NCBI GenBank assembly: GCA_003531115.1
Contig: DQHT01000093.1
Coordinates: 9,522-31,657, forward strand
Direction of reading: 5' to 3'
DNA: 22,136 bases
Source of the DNA: Bacteroidota bacterium
GTDB taxonomy: Bacteria; Bacteroidota; Bacteroidia; UBA8524
Part shown: piece after piece, positions 17,398 through 22,136 of the stretch
Numbering within the stretch: position 1 is the first letter of the stretch
Layout: the number at the start of each line of letters is the position of its first letter
Notes under the pieces: model-generated
What the model was told of the DNA's origin: nothing
Seen by the model: only the letters and a program-made list of their open reading frames with translations
Databases searched by the model: none
Made by a program: the position numbers and the translations under genes

Positions 17398-18876
17398 ATG
17401 GAGATGCCGGCACAGCATATCGGCTTCCTGGCACGCCATCGCCACCGATTTCCGGCCTTGTTTTCCGGACTTGCCTTTAGCCTCATTATTTCCTGGCTGA
17501 TCAGCAAAGGCGGATTGCCTTTCGCCTTGATCTATGCCGGTTTCGCCCCTATTCTGGTTTATGTATATGTTACCCTTGTTGCCCCCAGAATGGGACTCGC
17601 TGGCTATATCCTCGCGAGCTATTTTGCCATAGGATTGAACCGTTACATTCCCGGTCCGCTAGGCCTGAGTATTGACGGCCTTTTGGTGCTCACCTGGCTT
17701 GGAGTATTTTTCAGCACGACCAGGGCCGACCGCAAACGCATGAACAACCCACTCAGCTGGATCATGCTGATTTGGTTTGGCTATACCTTTTTAGAACTGG
17801 TCAATCCAGAGATCCATAATCGGATGGCCTGGTTTTTTGCCGTTCGGGGACTTTCCCTGTATTTTGTGCTTGCCGTTCCTCTCGTATTTATCCTTGTCAA
17901 TAAACGCAAAGACCTCTTTGTGTTTTTGCAGGCTTACCTCGGCCTTACGCTCCTGGTGGCACTCTGGGGCTTTAAACAAAAATATTTCGGAGTTGACGGA
18001 GCAGAAAAGGCCTGGCTGGCGGCGGGTGCAGAGAGCACCCATATCCTGCATGGACGATTGCGGGTATTCAGCTTTTTATCGGATGCAGGGCAGTTTGGCG
18101 CCCTGATGGCCCATGCCGTTATTATTTCTCTGGTTGTAGGATTTGGGGAGAAGATCATTTGGAAGAAGGTTGTATACCTGCTTCTTGCGGGTTTATTTTT
18201 TATTTCACTGGCCATCTCAGGTTCCCGTGGACCGGTGATCATCGTATTTAGCGGCCTGGGCATTTACCTGATCCTGATACAAAATTTCCGATTGCTCGTA
18301 TTTGGCGCCTGCCTGGCTATCGGCACCTTTGTTTTCCTGAAATATACCTCTATAGGAAGCAGTATCTATGAGATCCAGCGCATACGAACAGCCCTCGACC
18401 CCAACGACGCCTCTTTTCAGGTACGGCTCGAAAATCAAAAAATGCTTCGTGCGTATCTGGCATCTCGTCCGCTGGGTGGTGGAATTGGCGCCGGAGGGAG
18501 CTGGGGACAACGTTTTGCCCCGGGGACCTTTTTGGCGGAAGTACCTTATGACAGTTGGTATGTAAAAGTGTGGGTAGAAACCGGGATCATCGGGCTGATC
18601 CTCTACTTTATTCTGATCCTGACCATCCTGGTTTACGGCTATTTTTATCTCCGAAAGGCGCCCGATCCCGAAGTCAGAACACGGCTGCTCGCCCTCTATG
18701 CGGGTTACTTTGGCTTGGTGGTCGGTTCATACGGAAACCAGATTTATGGACAAAGTCCGATAAGCACCATCATAGTTTTCAGTCTCTGCTTTATCTTTAT
18801 GGCGCCGCAACTGGCAAAACCGCATGAATCCGAACCCGAAAATTTCGATCATCACCGTCAATTACCGGGGAAATAA
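17398..18876 (+). CDS. O-antigen ligase / Wzy-like polysaccharide polymerase
   Basis: 492 aa polytopic inner-membrane protein with roughly ten to twelve hydrophobic segments. Features of the O-antigen ligase/Wzy_C family are present: a SGSRGP motif (274-279) at the start of a transmembrane helix, a periplasmic loop with VRLENQ (342-347), GGGIGAGG (360-367), and DSWYVKVWVETGIIGL (385-400) leading into the next helix. The family normally has a His in the last loop (HNxYL-like); here the position reads YDSWYV. Role: joins polysaccharide repeat units or ligates the chain at the periplasmic face. The start lies 2 nt after the previous stop. The last 17 codons overlap the next gene, and the tail HESEPENFDHHRQLPGK is hydrophilic and looks unconstrained. 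Polymerase and ligase cannot be told apart from sequence alone. Confidence 0.85.
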   Translation: MEMPAQHIGFLARHRHRFPALFSGLAFSLIISWLISKGGLPFALIYAGFAPILVYVYVTLVAPRMGLAGYILASYFAIGLNRYIPGPLGLSIDGLLVLTWLGVFFSTTRADRKRMNNPLSWIMLIWFGYTFLELVNPEIHNRMAWFFAVRGLSLYFVLAVPLVFILVNKRKDLFVFLQAYLGLTLLVALWGFKQKYFGVDGAEKAWLAAGAESTHILHGRLRVFSFLSDAGQFGALMAHAVIISLVVGFGEKIIWKKVVYLLLAGLFFISLAISGSRGPVIIVFSGLGIYLILIQNFRLLVFGACLAIGTFVFLKYTSIGSSIYEIQRIRTALDPNDASFQVRLENQKMLRAYLASRPLGGGIGAGGSWGQRFAPGTFLAEVPYDSWYVKVWVETGIIGLILYFILILTILVYGYFYLRKAPDPEVRTRLLALYAGYFGLVVGSYGNQIYGQSPISTIIVFSLCFIFMAPQLAKPHESEPENFDHHRQLPGK

Positions 18877-19732
18877 GGATACCAGGGAACTCCTGGAATG
18901 CCTGAGCAAATGTCATTACCCGAATTTTGAAGTCTGGGTGGTGGACAATGGCAGTCCGGAACCACCCGAAGATATTTACAGGGATTTTCCCGAAGTTCAC
19001 TTTCTCTTTAGCCCGGTAAATCTGGGTTTCGCCGGCGGGAATAATATGGCTATGGAAGCCTGTAGCGGAGACCTTATCCTTTTGCTCAATAACGATACGC
19101 TGGTTTTACCCGATTTTCTGGATGCCATCCCTCCCCTTTTTGCCAGCGACCCGGGTATTGGGATAATAGGTTCGCGCCTGATGTACCATAATGAACCGGG
19201 CATTGTGCAATTTGCCGGGAGCAAGGGAATGAATCCATACACAGGAAGAAGTTTTGCTGTAGGATGGAAGGAAAAAGACCGGCCCGAATTTCACCAAAAC
19301 TACCCTTCTTCCCATGCCCATGGAGCAGCCATGTGCGTAAAACGGGAGGTTTTTGAAAAGATCGGATTGATGTGGGAGGGCTATTTTCTTTATTATGAAG
19401 AGCTCGACTTCTGTGAAAGGGCAAAAAGAGCAGGTTATACGATCTGGCATTGTGGAGCTTCAGCAGTACGGCATAAAGAATCGATGAGCACCGGAAAGGA
19501 AAGTCCGCTAAAAACCTATTACCTGAACCGTAACCGCCTTCTTTTTATACGCCGGAATCTGCATGGATTTCAGAAGCTAAGTGCGGTCTTATTTTTCTGT
19601 GTTTTAGCCCTGCCAAAAAATACACTATCCTTGCTGCTTAAGGGAGAATTTAAAAGAGCGTTTAGCCTTTTTCAGGGGTTAGCCTGGAACCTGACGCATT
19701 TCCGATTACCCGCCAATCCACGTTTGTCATGA
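18824..19732 (+). CDS. GT2 glycosyltransferase, rhamnosyltransferase-like
   Basis: 302 aa cytoplasmic or membrane-associated inverting glycosyltransferase of GT-A fold. It starts with KISIITVNYRGN, the first strand of GT2, so the start at 18824 is needed although it lies 53 nt inside the previous gene. DNGS (41-44), NLGFAGGNN (66-74), NNDT (89-92) as the DxD-like metal site, HGAAMCVKREVF (166-177) and YYEELDFCERAKRAGY (190-205) match the WbbL/RfbN-like group that often adds deoxyhexoses such as rhamnose. The C-terminal hydrophobic stretch (about 245-265) may attach it to the membrane. The real sugar donor cannot be read from sequence. It ends in an ATGA overlap with the next glycosyltransferase. 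Confidence 0.88.
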   Translation: MNPNPKISIITVNYRGNKDTRELLECLSKCHYPNFEVWVVDNGSPEPPEDIYRDFPEVHFLFSPVNLGFAGGNNMAMEACSGDLILLLNNDTLVLPDFLDAIPPLFASDPGIGIIGSRLMYHNEPGIVQFAGSKGMNPYTGRSFAVGWKEKDRPEFHQNYPSSHAHGAAMCVKREVFEKIGLMWEGYFLYYEELDFCERAKRAGYTIWHCGASAVRHKESMSTGKESPLKTYYLNRNRLLFIRRNLHGFQKLSAVLFFCVLALPKNTLSLLLKGEFKRAFSLFQGLAWNLTHFRLPANPRLS

Positions 19733-20904
19733 TGCTTGTTAAACTCTTTTTCTCTTTGCTCTCCTTTTATGTGGCTGTAAATGTGCTCTATCTGTTTTGT
19801 TTTTCATTGATAAGCGCCTTTAGCCGACTGAAAAAACCAGGCACAAATCCCAAACAAAATCGCTTTTTGGTACTCTTTCCGGCCTACAAAGGCGATGGTG
19901 TCATTTTAAACAGCATAAAAGCAAACTTCAATCAGAACTATCCCCGCTCGCACTACGACCTTTTCGTCATAGCTGATCATCTCAAGGCAGAAACAGTAAC
20001 CGAATTGCGCCAAAATCAGGCACAGGTTCTGGAAGTTCATTTCGAAAACAGTACCAAATCAAAATCGCTGAACGCCGCCTTAAATGCCGTGGATGCAAGT
20101 CGCTATGATTATGCCGTTATTCTGGATATCGACAATATCATGCACCCTGATTTTTTGCTTCTCATCAATGATGCCCTGGTGGAAAATAACCTGATCGTTC
20201 AGGGACACCGGGTAGCAAAAAACCTGAACACGGATATGGCTGTATTGGACGCGCTCAGTGAAGAGATCAACAACAGCATATTCCGTAAAGCGCACGTACA
20301 GATCGGCCTTTCCTCGGCCCTGATCGGGTCGGGTATTGCTATGCGCTTTGGAGAATTTAAGGAACTCATGGCTGAAATAAAGGCAGTTGGAGGTTTTGAC
20401 AAGGAAATGGAGGTGCGCTTATTAAAAGCAGGCCATAAGATCGCCTATGCAGAAAATGCTTTGGTGTATGATGAAAAAGTTCAGGATGCCAAAGTTTTTG
20501 AAAATCAACGAAAACGCTGGCTGGCCGCCCAATTTCATTATTTGTTGCTTTACTTTTTCGACAGTGCAAAAGACCTGCTGAAAAAAGGAAATATCGATTA
20601 CTTCAATAAAGTTATTCAGTTTATGCTCCTTCCGCGGGTATTGCTGCTGGGAGTATGCGTGATACTGGCCGTTATTGCCTTCTTCTTTCCCGACCTGTTT
20701 CTTAACCGCAACAATGCGCTGAGTTCGCCCTTTCTGGTGCTTTTTTGTCTATTTCTCGCTACACCACGTTATTTGAGGAATCAACGCAGCCTGCTGGCTT
20801 TACGTCAAATTCCGGTCACCATATGGGTGCTGGTTAAAACCTTGTTCCGTTTAAAAGGAGCCAATAAATCATTCATCCATACCCCTCATTCTGACAAACC
20901 ATGA
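19729..20904 (+). CDS. Membrane GT2 glycosyltransferase with QxxRW-type motif
   Basis: 391 aa. An N-terminal TM helix (about 5-30) is followed by a GT-A domain with FPAYKGDGVI (50-60), IADH (81-84), LDIDN (132-136, DxD), a GFDKEMEVRLL segment (222-232) with D224 at the place of the TED aspartate, and QRKRW (260-264). Two to three hydrophobic helices follow (about 296-345). The D, DxD, D and QxxRW set is the one found in processive GT2 enzymes such as cellulose or hyaluronan synthases, but it also occurs in non-processive bacterial members. Here the E of TED is F. Likely role: adds the next sugar on the cytoplasmic face of a lipid-linked chain, or makes a homopolymer. Start at 19729 or 19732 (MM). 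Linked by ATGA to both neighbours. Confidence 0.85.
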   Translation: MMLVKLFFSLLSFYVAVNVLYLFCFSLISAFSRLKKPGTNPKQNRFLVLFPAYKGDGVILNSIKANFNQNYPRSHYDLFVIADHLKAETVTELRQNQAQVLEVHFENSTKSKSLNAALNAVDASRYDYAVILDIDNIMHPDFLLLINDALVENNLIVQGHRVAKNLNTDMAVLDALSEEINNSIFRKAHVQIGLSSALIGSGIAMRFGEFKELMAEIKAVGGFDKEMEVRLLKAGHKIAYAENALVYDEKVQDAKVFENQRKRWLAAQFHYLLLYFFDSAKDLLKKGNIDYFNKVIQFMLLPRVLLLGVCVILAVIAFFFPDLFLNRNNALSSPFLVLFCLFLATPRYLRNQRSLLALRQIPVTIWVLVKTLFRLKGANKSFIHTPHSDKP

Positions 20905-22031
20905 AAATTGGCATTGAAGCACAACGCATTCAGCGGAAAAAGAAACACGGTATGGACATCGTGGCTATTGAGATCATCAGGCAACTGCAGAAAATTGACC
21001 TGGAAAACGAATATTATATTTTTGTAAAAGCCGGGGAAGACAAAAGGGTGCTCAGCGAAACTCCAAACTTTAAGGTGATCGAACTGCCCGGTAAAACCTA
21101 TGCCGACTGGGAACAAATTCAGCTCCCGAAAGCGGCCAAAAAATACAAGCTGGACCTTTTGCATTGCACCTCCAATACTGCTCCCATTATGGGAAAAACC
21201 CCATTAATCGTGACGGTTCATGACATCATCTATCTGGAAAAGCTGCATTTTAAACAAGGTACCTGGTACCAAAAGCTCGGCAATATTTACCGGCGCTGGA
21301 ATGTTCCGCTGATCATCAAAAAGGCCCGGCGCATCCTGACCGTATCGCATTTTGAAGAAGAAAATATAAGGAAAAGATTTCCTACCCGTTCAGGCGACAT
21401 TTATACGGTTTATAACGCCGCCTCGGCCCATTTCAGGGTTATCGGGGATAGTGCATTGCTGAATGAGGCCCGAAAACGCTACCAGTTGCCTGAAAACTTC
21501 CTGTTTTTTCTTGGAAACACCGATCCGAAAAAGAATGTTCCGAATGTGCTCAAGGCGTATGCGGAATATCGGAAAAATAACGTCAATCCGCTTGAACTGG
21601 TGCTTCCCGATCTGGACAAAGGCTATCTGAATGATCTTCTTGAAGAGATCAGGGACCCGGACCTGCATCAGCATATCCATCTTACCGGTTATGTGCCCAA
21701 TAGTGAACTTCCCTACATTTACAATTTGTGTAAATTTTTCCTCTATCCTTCCAAAAGGGAAAGTTTTGGGATACCCATCCTGGAAGCCATGCAATGCGGT
21801 AAAGCGGTGATCACTGCCAGCACCTCTTCCATGCCTGAAATTGCCTCCAACGCAAGCCTGCTTGTCGATCCGGAAGATATCGCCGCTATAGAAAAGGGAA
21901 TTGAACTGCTCGACAAAGATGACGCTTTAAGGGAAAAGCTTGAAAAAGCCGGCTTGGAGCGGTCTGCACATTTTAGCTGGGAACAAAGTGCCCGGCAGGT
22001 TCTTCTTCACTATCAGGAAATTCCGGCATGA
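20901..22031 (+). CDS. GT4-family glycosyltransferase (GT-B fold)
   Basis: 376 aa retaining glycosyltransferase of the group 1 / GT4 type. N-terminal domain: GIEAQRI near residue 4, VTVHDIIYL (104-112) and LTVSHFEEENI (146-156). C-terminal donor domain: FLGNTDPKKN (203-212), LTGYVPNSELPYIY (261-274) and ESFGIPILE (287-295), which is the EX7E motif with E287 and E295. The length is normal and there is no signal peptide or TM segment, so it works in the cytoplasm on lipid-linked intermediates. Mannosyl or similar transfer is usual in this family, but the donor here is unknown. It begins in an ATGA overlap and ends in another, so it is an internal gene of the operon. Confidence 0.88.
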   Translation: MKIGIEAQRIQRKKKHGMDIVAIEIIRQLQKIDLENEYYIFVKAGEDKRVLSETPNFKVIELPGKTYADWEQIQLPKAAKKYKLDLLHCTSNTAPIMGKTPLIVTVHDIIYLEKLHFKQGTWYQKLGNIYRRWNVPLIIKKARRILTVSHFEEENIRKRFPTRSGDIYTVYNAASAHFRVIGDSALLNEARKRYQLPENFLFFLGNTDPKKNVPNVLKAYAEYRKNNVNPLELVLPDLDKGYLNDLLEEIRDPDLHQHIHLTGYVPNSELPYIYNLCKFFLYPSKRESFGIPILEAMQCGKAVITASTSSMPEIASNASLLVDPEDIAAIEKGIELLDKDDALREKLEKAGLERSAHFSWEQSARQVLLHYQEIPA

Positions 22032-22136
22032 TGGAAATTGTCTTTTTAGCCTTGCTCCTGCTCGTTTTTTATGCCTATTTGGGGTATGGAATATTGCTGG
22101 CCCTGCTGCTGAAGATCCGCGGTGATTACCCGCAGA
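22028..22136 (+). CDS. N-terminal fragment of a membrane GT2-like glycosyltransferase, cut by window edge
   Basis: The ATG at 22028 overlaps the previous stop (ATGA). The 36 visible codons read MMEIVFLALLLL, then FYAYLGYGILLALLLKIR and GDYPQ. This is one transmembrane helix with a YxYLGYG turn and a short basic stretch, typical of membrane-anchored GT2 enzymes before the catalytic domain. The catalytic region is outside the window, so the family call rests on the N-terminus and context only. Confidence 0.6.
   Translation, partial: MMEIVFLALLLLVFYAYLGYGILLALLLKIRGDYPQ

Noticed and set aside
17934..18263. Minus-strand frames of about 100 codons within the polysaccharide genes (also 15665-16087, 16478-16915, 21390-21794)
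   Set aside because: All lie opposite strongly supported plus-strand genes, show no domain or signal peptide, and break the operon logic.

Overview
The window comes from a member of the Bacteroidota. The evidence is four giant secreted proteins with a Por-secretion (type IX, T9SS) C-terminal sorting domain and GEVED, PKD-like and DUF5011-type modules, gene starts without good Shine-Dalgarno sequences, and a TAnnTTTG-type -7 box upstream of the plus-strand operon. The genus cannot be fixed from the sequence. A marine or environmental Saprospiria-, Cytophagia- or Flavobacteriia-like organism would fit.

Layout. Positions 1-13949 (minus strand) hold a head-to-tail array of four paralogous T9SS-exported adhesin-like genes of about 4 kb each. 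The outermost one runs off the left edge. The order in the transcribed direction is 13949-9978, 9893-5865, 5774-1734 and 1663-1. The three complete products (1323, 1342 and 1346 aa) share one architecture: signal peptide, GEVED domain, two PKD-like modules, CUB-like module, two PKD-like modules, second GEVED domain, five DUF5011/Ig-like repeats, and type A sorting domain. The three internal spacers are only 70-90 bp, and each carries a stem-loop and an A/C-rich leader with an AACCAAA motif. Positions 13950-14402 are a noncoding divergent region with a 10-bp perfect inverted repeat and a good -7 box facing right.

Positions 14403-22136 (plus strand) are a tightly packed polysaccharide synthesis and export operon. 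It encodes a half-length TolC-like outer-membrane protein, a Wzz/Wzc-type chain-length protein whose cytoplasmic ATPase domain is degenerate, an O-antigen ligase/Wzy-like membrane protein, a GT2 rhamnosyltransferase-like enzyme, a membrane GT2 with a QxxRW-type motif, a GT4 glycosyltransferase, and the start of another membrane GT2. Four of the six gene junctions are ATGA overlaps. No flippase, initiating sugar-phosphate transferase or Wza-type exporter is seen, and the cluster continues to the right.

Working together (inference). The plus-strand operon would make and export a surface polysaccharide, and the minus-strand array would supply large surface or matrix adhesins. The two are divergently arranged around one intergenic region, so they may be co-regulated as a biofilm or surface-coat locus. 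The most unusual points are the mosaic evolution of the adhesin array (N-terminal module swap, recurring terminator), the single-repeat TolC-like protein in the exporter position, and the Wzc-like protein that lost its kinase residues.
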